Below are positions 7,926 through 18,393 of a stretch of 64,000 nucleotides of DNA, piece after piece. A program made the position numbers and the translations under genes. The stretch is taken from positions 212,692 to 276,691 of the forward strand of contig NZ_JACFXV010000064.1 in assembly GCF_014050225.1 (NCBI RefSeq), in the 5' to 3' direction. The first letter of the stretch is position 1; each line of letters begins with the position of its first letter. The notes under the pieces are model-generated. The model was not told where the DNA came from. It saw only the letters and a program-made list of their open reading frames with translations, and did no database searches. Origin of the DNA: Stappia albiluteola. GTDB lineage: Bacteria > Pseudomonadota > Alphaproteobacteria > Rhizobiales > Stappiaceae.

Positions 7926-9302
7926 ATGTCTGCCAAAGTCAGGTCTACGCTACTTTCGCTGCTAAGGCGCCTTGTTGGCGATCGAAACGGCAGTATCGCC
8001 ATTCTTGCGGGATTGACGATCATACTTCTGTTCATGGCGGCGGGGGCGGCCATCGATTTCGGCCGCGCCATTTCGGTGCGATCGGCAATCGGCCGGGCTC
8101 TGGACGCCTCGACCCTCGCGGGTGCCCGCCTGCTTTCGACGAGCCTTGCGACCCAGGCGCAGGTGGAGAAGGAAGTCTCCGACTACTTCGATGCGAATAT
8201 AGCCAGCCTGGGGTTCTCGGATGTCGAACTGAGCGAGTTGCATGTACAGATCGATCCAGCAAACGGCAAGCTTGTCGTCGATGGTTCGGCGGATGTGCCG
8301 ACCTATTTCATCCGCATTGCCGGTATTCAAACCCTGACGGTCGGGACGTTGGCGGAGTCCACTTACTCTTCCTTTGACGTCGAAGTCTCCATGGTTCTCG
8401 ACCTCTCCGGTTCGATGAGGAGTTATGTCGGCGACCTGAAGACCGCAGTCACCTCCCTGCTGAATATTCTGCTTCCCACCGACAAGGAACCGAGCGAAAG
8501 CAAGGTGCGCATCGCCCTGGTGCCCTACGCGCAGGGTGTTCGTCTGAGCACCACAAATGCGAACAAGATCACGGACAACTACGTAAACACGTCCGGCTGC
8601 GTCACTGAGCGGGATGGCCCGAACAAATACACGGATGCCTACTATTCGACCGACAATGACGGCAAATACGATGTCGGCGAGTTCGGCGGCGGCTCCCAGC
8701 AGAGCAAGAGCGGCAGCAAGTGCCCATCGACCTTGCTACAGCCATTGACCGAGGATCGCGCCAAGCTCGATCAGATCGTGAGCAACATGGCTGTCGCCAC
8801 TTATACGGCCGGCCATACCGGCATCAATTGGGGCTGGTTCACACTGTCACCGAATTGGTCGTCGCTTTTTTCCGGCAGCAGCGCTCCGGCAAGCTATGAA
8901 GACGACGATACACTGAAGTTTGCCATCCTGATGACGGATGGTGTCTTCAACACATCATATTCCTGGAAAACGAATGCCTGCGATCAGTACGGCAGTGCCG
9001 CTGGTTATTATACGTACCCGAAATACGACTGTTGGGCGGAAGCGATCGAAAGCGACGATTCCGCAATTGCGGGCCCGACCAGGGCAAAGGCGCTCTGCGA
9101 CGGGATGAAAGCGAAGGGTATCAAGATCTACTCGATCGCGTTCAACCTCAACGAAACGACCTCGGGCAAGAAGGCCAAGGACACGATGAAATATTGTTCG
9201 TCCGGTATCGGCTACTTCTTCGATGCACAGTCGACCGCGCAGCTGATCGCCGCCTTCACGACCATCGCCAACAAGATCCAGTCGATCTTCCTGTCCCTGT
9301 AG
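7926..9302 (+). CDS. TadG-like pilus-assembly / von Willebrand A domain protein
   Basis: 458-aa protein with a TadE/TadG-type N-terminal membrane helix after a basic leader (NGSIAILAGLTIILLFMAAGAAIDFGR, about residues 21-47). A periplasmic or surface von Willebrand A domain follows, with MIDAS start D159-L-S-G-S163. Several cysteines in the inserted loops suggest disulfides outside the cytoplasm. TadG proteins belong to Flp pilus loci, but no other tad/cpa gene is nearby, so this is an orphan. A TTG three codons upstream is a possible start. The 140-bp leader is strikingly AT-rich. A hairpin terminator follows. Confidence 0.8.
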   Translation: MSAKVRSTLLSLLRRLVGDRNGSIAILAGLTIILLFMAAGAAIDFGRAISVRSAIGRALDASTLAGARLLSTSLATQAQVEKEVSDYFDANIASLGFSDVELSELHVQIDPANGKLVVDGSADVPTYFIRIAGIQTLTVGTLAESTYSSFDVEVSMVLDLSGSMRSYVGDLKTAVTSLLNILLPTDKEPSESKVRIALVPYAQGVRLSTTNANKITDNYVNTSGCVTERDGPNKYTDAYYSTDNDGKYDVGEFGGGSQQSKSGSKCPSTLLQPLTEDRAKLDQIVSNMAVATYTAGHTGINWGWFTLSPNWSSLFSGSSAPASYEDDDTLKFAILMTDGVFNTSYSWKTNACDQYGSAAGYYTYPKYDCWAEAIESDDSAIAGPTRAKALCDGMKAKGIKIYSIAFNLNETTSGKKAKDTMKYCSSGIGYFFDAQSTAQLIAAFTTIANKIQSIFLSL

Positions 9303-9336
9303 TCCCTGTAGGCGCTGGTCGATCAATAAGAAAGGA

Positions 9337-9366
9337 CGCGTGACATAGGTCACGCGCCCTTTTTTG
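9337..9366 (+). terminator. Intrinsic terminator between the VWA gene and acs
   Basis: CGCGTGAC and GTCACGCG pair perfectly around an ATAG loop, followed by CCC and then TTTTTT. It terminates the plus-strand VWA gene. The opposite strand has a weaker T-tract, so it may also serve the convergent acs gene. Confidence 0.88.
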
Positions 9367-9377
9367 CTCCGGAAAAC

Positions 9378-11315
<1,938 letters not shown>

Positions 11316-11641
11316 CACTTCCTCCCAACGTGTTCCTGAAATGGCGCGGTCCGAAGCGGCCGGCGCTCCTCTCCGCCAACCCTTCCACAGGCCGCGCATT
11401 ATGCAAATGCTGCCTTGTGGCGTCCATATGCGCCGCCTTGTTCTTTCGTATGTTTAGCCAAACGGATACGTTCCGCGGCATCCCCCGGGACCGCAATTGG
11501 AGGATACGGGCCGCGGAAGGTTTTGCAACGCACCCCCGCAATCGGGTAAATGTGGAGGGCGCCCCGCTTCTGCCGTGCCGCCTCCCGGCCGGCTTTTGCC
11601 AGTATCCGTGCGCAGCCGTTCGTCCAGGCCATGAGGATAGC
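11316..11641 (+). other. Divergent intergenic region acs / carboxypeptidase
   Basis: 326 bp between two divergent genes, so it should carry both promoters. An open frame continues upstream of the carboxypeptidase start, but its residues do not resemble a signal peptide. No repeat or clear -35/-10 pair was recognised. Confidence 0.3.
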
Positions 11642-13075
11642 GTGCCGTTCCGATTTCTTAAGGTGTTTCAGTTTTCGCGCCGATCCGCGAGCGTCATTGT
11701 ACCGGCATTTCTTGCCTTGACGGCGGCTACGGTTTCGTCAGCGCCATCGAGGGCCGATGTCGGTGCCTGGATCGTTCTCGATGCCCAGACCGGCGACGTG
11801 CTGGACGAGAAGGATGCCACCCGGCCCTGGTATCCGGCTTCCATCACCAAGCTGATGACCGCCTATGTCGCCTTCAAGGCGATCCGCGAGGGCCGGATGG
11901 CATTGAATTCGGCGGTCACCGTCTCCGCGAACGCCAATGCGGAACCGCCGAGCAAGATGGGCTTCAAGGTCGGCACGCGGCTGACGCTGGAAAGCGCGCT
12001 GAAGATGATGCTGATCAAGTCGGCCAACGATATCGCGGTGGCGGTCGCCGAATCCGTTGGCGGCACCGAGCAGGCCTTTATCGACCAGATGAACGCCGAG
12101 GCGCAGCGGCTGGGCCTGAGGGCGACGCATTTCGTCAATCCGCACGGCCTGCCGGACAATCGCCAGCTCTCCTCGGCGCGCGATCTCGGCATCATTTCCA
12201 TGGCGCTTTGGCGCGAGTTTCCCGAATATCGCGACTATTACAATCATGTCGGCTTTCGCTTCGGCAAGAAGCTGCTGCGGTCGGCGAACCGGGAATATCT
12301 CCAGCGGGTGCCCGGCGCCAACGGTCTGAAGACCGGCTATATCTGCAACTCCGGCTACAATGTCGCCGTTTCCGCCACGCGCGGCGGGCGCACGGTGATG
12401 GCGGTCATCCTCGGCGCGGGATCGGGCCTCGAAAGGCTCGCCGCCTCCAGGGAACTTATCGACAAGGGTTTCCGCAAGCGCGGCGGACGTTCGATCACGT
12501 CGCTGACGGAGATCGAGGGCAGTCCGCCGCCCGATGGCTATTGCAAGAGCAATCCCCGCCTCGACGCCGAGGAGCTTGTGGCCCGCTATGGCGGCGGTGC
12601 GCCCAGGAAGCCGTCGCTGGCGGGACTTTTGTCCTATGGCGGCAACCACGATCGCCAGGGCAGCCGCATCATTCCCGGCATCGATGTTTCCACTTCCGAC
12701 GGCGACGAAGAGGACATCGACGTGCCGAAGAAGGGCAACAAGGTCGACTGGGGCAGGATCATGGACGATATCGTCGGCCCGCGCGTGAACGCCGCCGATC
12801 CGATCGCCGTGGCGCTGGGCTCGCCCGTCCTGCCGAAGCTGGAGGAGGTCGTCCGGGATTCAGGCTCCGACGTCGGCCGGCCCGAGCCGAAGCCGGCGCA
12901 GGCGGGCGCGTCCGTCTTGGCGCCGGTTCCTGCCGCGGCGCCTGCTGTGCCACCGGGCGCCATCGCCAATCCGGGGATTTCGTCCGCCGGCAAGTCCGAA
13001 GCCAATCCGGGCTCCATTTTCAGGGGCACGGTCTCGCCGAAGACGCCCTTCCCCCTCGTGAAGCCGCAACAATAG
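11642..13075 (+). CDS. D-alanyl-D-alanine carboxypeptidase (peptidase S11)
   Basis: Penicillin-binding serine peptidase that trims D-Ala from peptidoglycan pentapeptides in the periplasm. The active-site triad motifs are S67-I-T-K70, S127-A-N129 and K230-T-G232. The GTG at 11642 gives a signal peptide (FLKVFQFSRRSASVIVPAFL, then cleavage near SRADVGAW). After about residue 300 there is no PBP5-type C-terminal domain or membrane anchor. Instead a Gly/Pro/Ala-rich, partly acidic tail of some 170 residues makes the protein 477 aa. The COG0523 gene begins 26 bp downstream, so the two may be one operon. Confidence 0.9.
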   Translation: MPFRFLKVFQFSRRSASVIVPAFLALTAATVSSAPSRADVGAWIVLDAQTGDVLDEKDATRPWYPASITKLMTAYVAFKAIREGRMALNSAVTVSANANAEPPSKMGFKVGTRLTLESALKMMLIKSANDIAVAVAESVGGTEQAFIDQMNAEAQRLGLRATHFVNPHGLPDNRQLSSARDLGIISMALWREFPEYRDYYNHVGFRFGKKLLRSANREYLQRVPGANGLKTGYICNSGYNVAVSATRGGRTVMAVILGAGSGLERLAASRELIDKGFRKRGGRSITSLTEIEGSPPPDGYCKSNPRLDAEELVARYGGGAPRKPSLAGLLSYGGNHDRQGSRIIPGIDVSTSDGDEEDIDVPKKGNKVDWGRIMDDIVGPRVNAADPIAVALGSPVLPKLEEVVRDSGSDVGRPEPKPAQAGASVLAPVPAAAPAVPPGAIANPGISSAGKSEANPGSIFRGTVSPKTPFPLVKPQQ

Positions 13076-13101
13076 CGGCGCTCAAAGTATCCGGAGCGAA
13101 T

Positions 13102-14307
13102 ATGTCTGACGCCCCGCGCGGCCCGAAACCGCCGATCCCCGTCACGATCCTCACGGGATTTCTGGGGTCCGGCAAGACGACCCTGCTCAATCGCCTGCTG
13201 CGCGATCCCGAGATGGCGGATGTCGCCGTCATCATCAACGAGTTCGGTGAAATCGGCATCGATCACCTGCTGGTGGAGCGCTCGGACGAGGGTATCGTGG
13301 AACTCTCCTCCGGCTGCCTGTGCTGCACGATCCGCGGCGACCTGATCTCGACGCTGGAAGACTTGCTGCGCGGTCTCGACAATGGCAGGGTTTCCGCGTT
13401 GAAGCGCGTGGTCATCGAAACGACCGGCCTTGCCGATCCGGCACCCGTGCTCCACACGGTGATGCTGCATCCCTACCTGATGCTGCGCTACAGGCTCGAC
13501 GGCGTCATCACGCTGGTCGATGCGGTCAATGGCGCGGCAACGCTGGACGCCCATGAGGAAGCTGTAAAGCAGGTGGCGGTCGCCGACCGCATCGTCTTCA
13601 CCAAATCCGACCTGATCGACGGCCCCGAGATGGAGGCCGGTTTTTCGGCGCTCAGGGAACGCGTCGCCTCGCTCAATCCCGGGGCCCTGAAACTCGATGC
13701 GGCGCGCGGCGAGGCAACGGCAACATCGCTGATGGGCAGCGGGCTCTACGACCCGGCGTCGAAGATCCCCGATGTCCGCCGCTGGCTGAACGAGGAGGCC
13801 TATCGCGATCGCACCGCCGAGGCCCATGGTCACGGCCACCACGATCACCGCTCAGGGCACCACTCAGGGCACCATCACCACGGGCACGATCACGGTCATC
13901 ATCACCACGACATCAATCGGCACGACGATCACATCCGCGCCTTCACGCTGGCCACTTCGCGGCCGATCTCGGCGGCTGGGCTGGAAATGTTCGTCGATCT
14001 TCTCCGGTCGGCGCACGGGCCGAAACTGCTCCGGGTGAAGGGCGTGGTGCAGATCGCCGAGGACCCCGACCGCCCGGTCGTCATCCACGGCGTGCAGCAT
14101 GTCTTCCACCCGCCCGCCACCCTGCCGGCCTGGCCGGACGACGATCACCGCACGCGGCTCGTCTTCATCACCAGGGATATGCCGGAGGGCTTCGTTCGGC
14201 GCATGTTCGATGCCTTTACCGGCGGGCTTGCACCCGATACGCCCGACAAGAAGGCGATGACGGACAACCCGCTGGCTATCGGGGGCTTTTCCGGCAAGTT
14301 CGGATGA
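13102..14307 (+). CDS. COG0523 (CobW-like) GTPase, putative metal chaperone
   Basis: G3E-family GTPase, 401 aa. It shows Walker A GFLGSGKTT at residues 19-27, metal-binding C72-L-C-C75 after INEFGE, and the NKxD-like FTKSDL. Between the GTPase and C-terminal CobW domains a histidine-rich loop (residues 242-277, 19 His in 36) could store or hand over zinc, nickel or cobalt. COG0523 members include zinc, cobalt and nitrile-hydratase chaperones. The gene is not beside cobST, and no Zur site was recognised, so the metal is undecided. It probably shares a transcript with the upstream carboxypeptidase. Confidence 0.88.
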   Translation: MSDAPRGPKPPIPVTILTGFLGSGKTTLLNRLLRDPEMADVAVIINEFGEIGIDHLLVERSDEGIVELSSGCLCCTIRGDLISTLEDLLRGLDNGRVSALKRVVIETTGLADPAPVLHTVMLHPYLMLRYRLDGVITLVDAVNGAATLDAHEEAVKQVAVADRIVFTKSDLIDGPEMEAGFSALRERVASLNPGALKLDAARGEATATSLMGSGLYDPASKIPDVRRWLNEEAYRDRTAEAHGHGHHDHRSGHHSGHHHHGHDHGHHHHDINRHDDHIRAFTLATSRPISAAGLEMFVDLLRSAHGPKLLRVKGVVQIAEDPDRPVVIHGVQHVFHPPATLPAWPDDDHRTRLVFITRDMPEGFVRRMFDAFTGGLAPDTPDKKAMTDNPLAIGGFSGKFG

Positions 14308-14322
14308 AGGTGAGTCCGGCCT

Positions 14323-15195
14323 TCAGCCCTCATTCTTCGGGCGCTTGACCCGGATCAGGCCCTCCTGCGCCACCGAGGCCACAAGGACGCCCTCGCGGGT
14401 GTAGAGCGAGCCGCGGGTGAAGCCGCGTCCGCCTGAGGCCGAGGGACTGTCCTCGGCATAAAGCAGCCATTCGTCGGCGCGGAAGGGGCGGTGGAACCAG
14501 AGCGCGTGGTCTAGGCTCGCCACCTGCAGGCGCGGATCGAAGACGCTGGTGCCGTGAGCGAAAAGCGCGGTATCTAGCAGCGTCATGTCGGAGGCATAGG
14601 CCAGCACGCAGGAGTGGATGCGCGCTTCGTCGGGGAGCCGGGCGCTCGCCCTTACCCAGACGGCCTGCCGCGGCTCCAGCTTTTCCCGGCTGAAATAGTG
14701 GGTGAGATCGACCGGCTTGAGTTCCACGGGCCGTTCGCGCTGCCAGTAGCGCTTGACGTTTTCGGGGGCCACGGCAAGGAATTTCTCCTTCAGCTCCGCC
14801 TCGCTCGGCAGATCTTCGGGCATCGGCACCTCACCCATGTCGATCTGGTGATCGAGGCCTTCCTCGCGCTGGTGGAAGGAGGCGGACATGGAGAAGATCG
14901 CCTGTCCGTGCTGGATCGCCACGACGCGCCGCGTGGTGAAGCTGCCGCCGTCGCGGATGCGGTCCACCTCGTAGACGATCGGCACGGACGGATCGCCGGG
15001 TCGCAGGAAGTAGCCGTGCAGGGAATGGACGGGCCGACTGTCCTCCACCGTGCGCGAGGCGGCCACCAGCGCCTGACCGATCACCTGGCCGCCGAAGACC
15101 CGCTGCCAGCCGACCTGCGGGCTCATGCCGCGAAAGAGGTTGTGTTCCAGAACCTCAAGGTCGAGGATCTCAAGCAGGCTGTCCACTGCCGACAT
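14323..15195 (-). CDS. tesB: Acyl-CoA thioesterase II (TesB)
   Basis: Double hot-dog thioesterase, 290 aa, that hydrolyses medium- and long-chain acyl-CoA. Recognisable stretches are RVFGGQVIGQALVAA near the N-terminus, VHSLHGYFLRPGD, and SLDHALWFHRPFRADEWLLY with the Asp of the catalytic network. The start at MSAVDSLLE is taken because GAAAGG lies 6 nt upstream; a longer frame adds 22 residues unlike TesB. It is divergent from ubiH across 165 bp and convergent on the COG0523 gene, 15 bp away. Confidence 0.93.
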   Translation of the reverse strand: MSAVDSLLEILDLEVLEHNLFRGMSPQVGWQRVFGGQVIGQALVAASRTVEDSRPVHSLHGYFLRPGDPSVPIVYEVDRIRDGGSFTTRRVVAIQHGQAIFSMSASFHQREEGLDHQIDMGEVPMPEDLPSEAELKEKFLAVAPENVKRYWQRERPVELKPVDLTHYFSREKLEPRQAVWVRASARLPDEARIHSCVLAYASDMTLLDTALFAHGTSVFDPRLQVASLDHALWFHRPFRADEWLLYAEDSPSASGGRGFTRGSLYTREGVLVASVAQEGLIRVKRPKNEG

Positions 15196-15360
15196 GGCGG
15201 GCCTTTCGTCGTTCTGGCCCCGCCGGCGCGGAGCAACGGTTTCTGCGTTCTTGTTGGCCACAGTGATGTGCGGCGCAGCGCGCGCCTGTCAAGGGCGTGG
15301 CATTGACGGCGCCACCTCACTATAAACGGATGCGAAACAGCGAGATGACGGGAGGGCGCA

Positions 15361-16605
15361 ATGGCGCGCGCCGCAACACCAGGTGAAGACGAAGGCCTCG
15401 ATGTGGCGATCGGAGGCGGCGGCTATGTTGGCCTGTGCCTCGCCGTGGCGCTGAAGCAGGCCGATCCGTCCCTGAAAGTCGCGGTGGTCGACCTGCGGCC
15501 GCGCGAGGTTATGGTAAAGGATCCGCGCGCCTCCGCCATCATTTCCGCCGCCAGCCGGATGCTCGATCGGCTCGGCGTCTGGGATGCGATTGTGCCGCAG
15601 GCCCAGCCGATCACATCCATGGTTGTGACGGATTCACGCCTGCGTGATGCGGTTCGGCCGGTGTTTCTCACCTTCGAGGGAGAGGTCGCTCCGGGCGAAC
15701 CTTTCGCCCACATGGTTCCGAACGGCGTGATGGTGGAGAACCTGCTCAAGCGGGCGGAAGCGCTTGGCGTCGAGCTTCTGGCACCCGATGCGGTCGCCGA
15801 TTTCCACGTGGACGGAACGGGCGTCGACGTCAGGATGGAGTCGGGTGCGAAACGACGGGCAAAGCTGCTGGTCGCCGCCGATGGCGTTCGCTCGCGCCTG
15901 CGGTCGCTTGCCGGCATCCAGACCGTGAGGTGGGACTACGATCAGGCGGGCATCGTGACCACGGTCGCGCATGAGCGGCCGCATCATGGCCGCGCCGAGG
16001 AGCATTTCCTGCCTTCCGGCCCTTTCGCCATCCTCCCGCTGACCGGCAACCGTTCGTCGCTCGTGTGGTCCGAAAGCCGGACGGAGGCGGAAAAGCTCGT
16101 CGCCGGCGACGATTTCACCTTCGAACTGGAACTCGAGCGCCGCTTTGGCCGCCATCTCGGCCGCCTGGAGCTCGCCGGTCCCCGCCATGCCTATCCGCTG
16201 GGCCTGACGCTCGCCCGCTCCTTCGTGCGCCCCCGTGTGGCGCTGGCCGGCGATGCGGCGCACGGCATCCATCCGATCTCGGGCCAGGGCCTCAATCTCG
16301 GCTTCAAGGACGTGGCGGCACTGGCGCAGGTGCTGATCGAGGCGCGCCGCCTGGGTCAGGATATCGGCGCGCTCGACGTGCTGGAACGCTACGAGCGCTG
16401 GCGACGCTTCGACACGTTCCGCATGGGCGTTGTGACGGATGTGCTGAACCGGCTGTTCTCCAATGACATCGATGCGGTTCGCGCTGTGCGCGACGTCGGC
16501 CTGGGGCTAGTGGACCGCCTGCCCGGCCTGAAGCGCTTTTTCATCCGCCAGGCCGCGGGCCTGACCGGCGAAACGCCGAAGCTACTGGCAGGTCATCCGA
16601 TTTGA
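15361..16605 (+). CDS. UbiH/UbiF-family FAD monooxygenase (ubiquinone synthesis)
   Basis: 414-aa class A flavoprotein hydroxylase. It shows the FAD motif IGGGGYVGLCLAVAL near the N-terminus, DG at AADGVRSRLR and the second flavin motif ALAGDAAHGIHPISGQGLNLGFKD near residue 300, which are diagnostic of UbiH/UbiF/UbiI proteins. It probably hydroxylates the quinone ring during ubiquinone synthesis; which carbon cannot be told from sequence, and alphaproteobacteria often use broad-specificity versions. GGAGGG lies just before the ATG. The stop overlaps the TTG start of the next gene by 4 bp. Confidence 0.9.
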   Translation: MARAATPGEDEGLDVAIGGGGYVGLCLAVALKQADPSLKVAVVDLRPREVMVKDPRASAIISAASRMLDRLGVWDAIVPQAQPITSMVVTDSRLRDAVRPVFLTFEGEVAPGEPFAHMVPNGVMVENLLKRAEALGVELLAPDAVADFHVDGTGVDVRMESGAKRRAKLLVAADGVRSRLRSLAGIQTVRWDYDQAGIVTTVAHERPHHGRAEEHFLPSGPFAILPLTGNRSSLVWSESRTEAEKLVAGDDFTFELELERRFGRHLGRLELAGPRHAYPLGLTLARSFVRPRVALAGDAAHGIHPISGQGLNLGFKDVAALAQVLIEARRLGQDIGALDVLERYERWRRFDTFRMGVVTDVLNRLFSNDIDAVRAVRDVGLGLVDRLPGLKRFFIRQAAGLTGETPKLLAGHPI

Positions 16606-17513
16606 GCGCGCAGTCCAAGTCACAAGGCGAAGGCGGCGCACGAGGTCTTGCCGAACGGCCGCAGAAAGTGGTGCTGATCACGGGCTGCTCGTCGGGTATC
16701 GGCTACGCGGCGGCGCATGCCCTGCGCGGCAGGGACTGGTGGGTGTTTCCTACCGCGCGCAAGGAAGCGGATGTCGAAAGGTTGCGGGCGGAAGGCTTCG
16801 AGAGCCATCGCCTCGACTACGAGGACGAAGACTCGATCGAAATGGCCGTCGCCGCCGTTCTGGAGCGCACGGGAGGGCGGATCGATGCGCTCTTCAACAA
16901 CGGCGCCTATGCCATTCCCGGCGCGCTGGAAGACATGCCCACCAGCGCGATGCGCGAGCTTTTCGAGGCGAATTTCATCGGCTGGCACGACCTGACGCGG
17001 CGGGTGCTTCCGGCGATGCGCCGGGCCGGCCAGGGGCGGATCGTGCAGTGTTCGTCGATCCTGGGTTTCATCGCCATGCCCTATCGCGGCGCCTACAACG
17101 CGTCGAAATTCGCACTCGAAGGCTATTCGGACACGTTACGGATGGAACTGGCCGGCACCGGCATCCATGTCTCGCTGATCGAGCCCGGGCCTATCGCCAC
17201 CCGCTTCACCGAAAACGCCATGGCGAATTTCCATCGCGTGATCGGCAAGGCCGGCATGGAAAGTTCGCCCTATCGCAAGGTCTACGAAAGGCGGCTGAAG
17301 CGCATGGCGGGCGGCGAACCCTCGCCTTTCAAGCTGCCGCCCGAGGCGGTGGTCAGGGAGCTCATCCACGCGCTGGAAGACCCGAAGCCCCGGGCCCGCT
17401 ACCGGGTGACGACGCCGACCAAGGTCATGGCGCTGGCGCGCCGCCTGCTTTCCACGCGGGCGCTGGACAGCGTCCTTGCGCGAGCGTCCGGAGCGGAGGA
17501 AAAGGCCCGCTGA
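16602..17513 (+). CDS. Short-chain dehydrogenase/reductase
   Basis: 303-aa classical SDR with nucleotide site LITGCSSGIGYAA near residue 25, NNGAYAIPGALED in place of the NNAG motif, catalytic Ser in QCSSILGFIAMP and Y-N-A-S-K. The substrate is unknown. Similar proteins are annotated as SDRs acting on sterol- or retinol-like lipids, without proof. It starts with TTG overlapping the ubiH stop, so it is translationally coupled to a quinone-pathway gene. The C-terminal 40 residues are basic and Ala-rich. Confidence 0.85.
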   Translation: MSAQSKSQGEGGARGLAERPQKVVLITGCSSGIGYAAAHALRGRDWWVFPTARKEADVERLRAEGFESHRLDYEDEDSIEMAVAAVLERTGGRIDALFNNGAYAIPGALEDMPTSAMRELFEANFIGWHDLTRRVLPAMRRAGQGRIVQCSSILGFIAMPYRGAYNASKFALEGYSDTLRMELAGTGIHVSLIEPGPIATRFTENAMANFHRVIGKAGMESSPYRKVYERRLKRMAGGEPSPFKLPPEAVVRELIHALEDPKPRARYRVTTPTKVMALARRLLSTRALDSVLARASGAEEKAR

Positions 17514-17549
17514 CCGATGCCGTATCGAATGTGAGATTGGAGAAAATTC

Positions 17550-17747
17550 TTGGGCGACTTCTTCTACAACCTGGTGCCCGTCGCCGTCGGCGCGGTCGCG
17601 GTGGTGCTGCTGCTGGGGCTTTGGAACATGTTCCGCGGCGGCTCCTCGTCGCGTTCTCAGAGCCTGATGCGCTGGCGCGTGGGGCTGCAGTTCTTCGCCA
17701 TTATCGTCATCATGACCGCGCTTTATTTCATGGGGGTGCGGCCCTGA
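17550..17747 (+). CDS. Small twin-transmembrane protein (HIG1-like)
   Basis: 65-aa protein with two membrane helices (YNLVPVAVGAVAVVLLLGLWN and LQFFAIIVIMTALYFMGV) joined by a short basic loop (FRGGSSSRSQSLMRWRV). Such small twin-helix, HIG1-like proteins sit before cobalamin adenosyltransferase genes in many Rhizobiales; their role is unknown, though HIG1 proteins in mitochondria associate with respiratory complexes. The start is TTG with GGAGAA 5-10 nt upstream. It lies 31 bp before the adenosyltransferase. Confidence 0.75.
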   Translation: MGDFFYNLVPVAVGAVAVVLLLGLWNMFRGGSSSRSQSLMRWRVGLQFFAIIVIMTALYFMGVRP

Positions 17748-17778
17748 TCCGACAATCCCCGGCAGAAGCGAGGCGGAT

Positions 17779-18354
17779 ATGGTCATTCTGAACAAGATCT
17801 ACACCAAGACGGGCGATGCCGGCACGACGGCGCTGGGCAGCGGCGAGCGGCGGCCCAAGCACGACCTTCGCGTCCAGGCCTATGGAACGGTGGACGAGAC
17901 CAATTCCGTCCTTGGCCTTGTCCGGCTGGCAACCGGCAAGGACTTTCCCGAGCTGGATGAGGTGCTTGGCCGCATCCAGAACGACCTTTTCGATCTCGGC
18001 GCCGACCTCGCGACGCCCGAAACCGGCGAGGATCTGGGCTACGAACCTCTCAGGGTGACGGAAGCTCAGGTCAAGGCAATCGAGGCGGCGATCGACCACT
18101 TTAACGCGGATCTGGAACCTTTGCGATCCTTCGTGCTGCCGGGCGGTTCGGCCGCCGCCGCGCATCTCCACCACGCGCGTACGGTTTCCCGCCGCGCCGA
18201 GCGGCTGATGACCGAGCTTGCCGGCGTGGAGGACATCAACCGGCAGGCGCTGATCTACATGAACCGGCTATCGGACTTCTTCTTCGTGGCGGCGCGATGG
18301 GTGAACGACCAGGGCAAGGCCGACGTGCTGTGGGTGCCCGGCAAGAACCGCTGA
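17779..18354 (+). CDS. Cob(I)yrinic acid a,c-diamide adenosyltransferase, PduO type
   Basis: 191-aa ATP:cob(I)alamin adenosyltransferase that adds the 5'-deoxyadenosyl ligand to make the active cofactor. The N-terminal ATP loop (YTKTGDAGTTALGSGERRPKHD), the VDETNSVLGL helix and C-terminal INRQALIYMNRLSDFFFVAARW with the Arg/Asp salt-bridge pattern define the PduO family. In alphaproteobacteria this type often replaces CobA/CobO. It follows the twin-membrane protein by 31 bp and precedes the rhomboid gene by 39 bp, so all three may be co-transcribed. Confidence 0.93.
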   Translation: MVILNKIYTKTGDAGTTALGSGERRPKHDLRVQAYGTVDETNSVLGLVRLATGKDFPELDEVLGRIQNDLFDLGADLATPETGEDLGYEPLRVTEAQVKAIEAAIDHFNADLEPLRSFVLPGGSAAAAHLHHARTVSRRAERLMTELAGVEDINRQALIYMNRLSDFFFVAARWVNDQGKADVLWVPGKNR

Positions 18355-18393
18355 TCCTCACAGGTCCTTGAAGCGGCACTTTCGGGAGGCCGG

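Noticed and set aside
12208..13101. Long upstream extension of the COG0523 frame
   Set aside because: This part overlaps the D,D-carboxypeptidase in another frame and reads as Arg-rich noise; the real start is the ATG at 13102 before PVTILTGFLGSGKTT.
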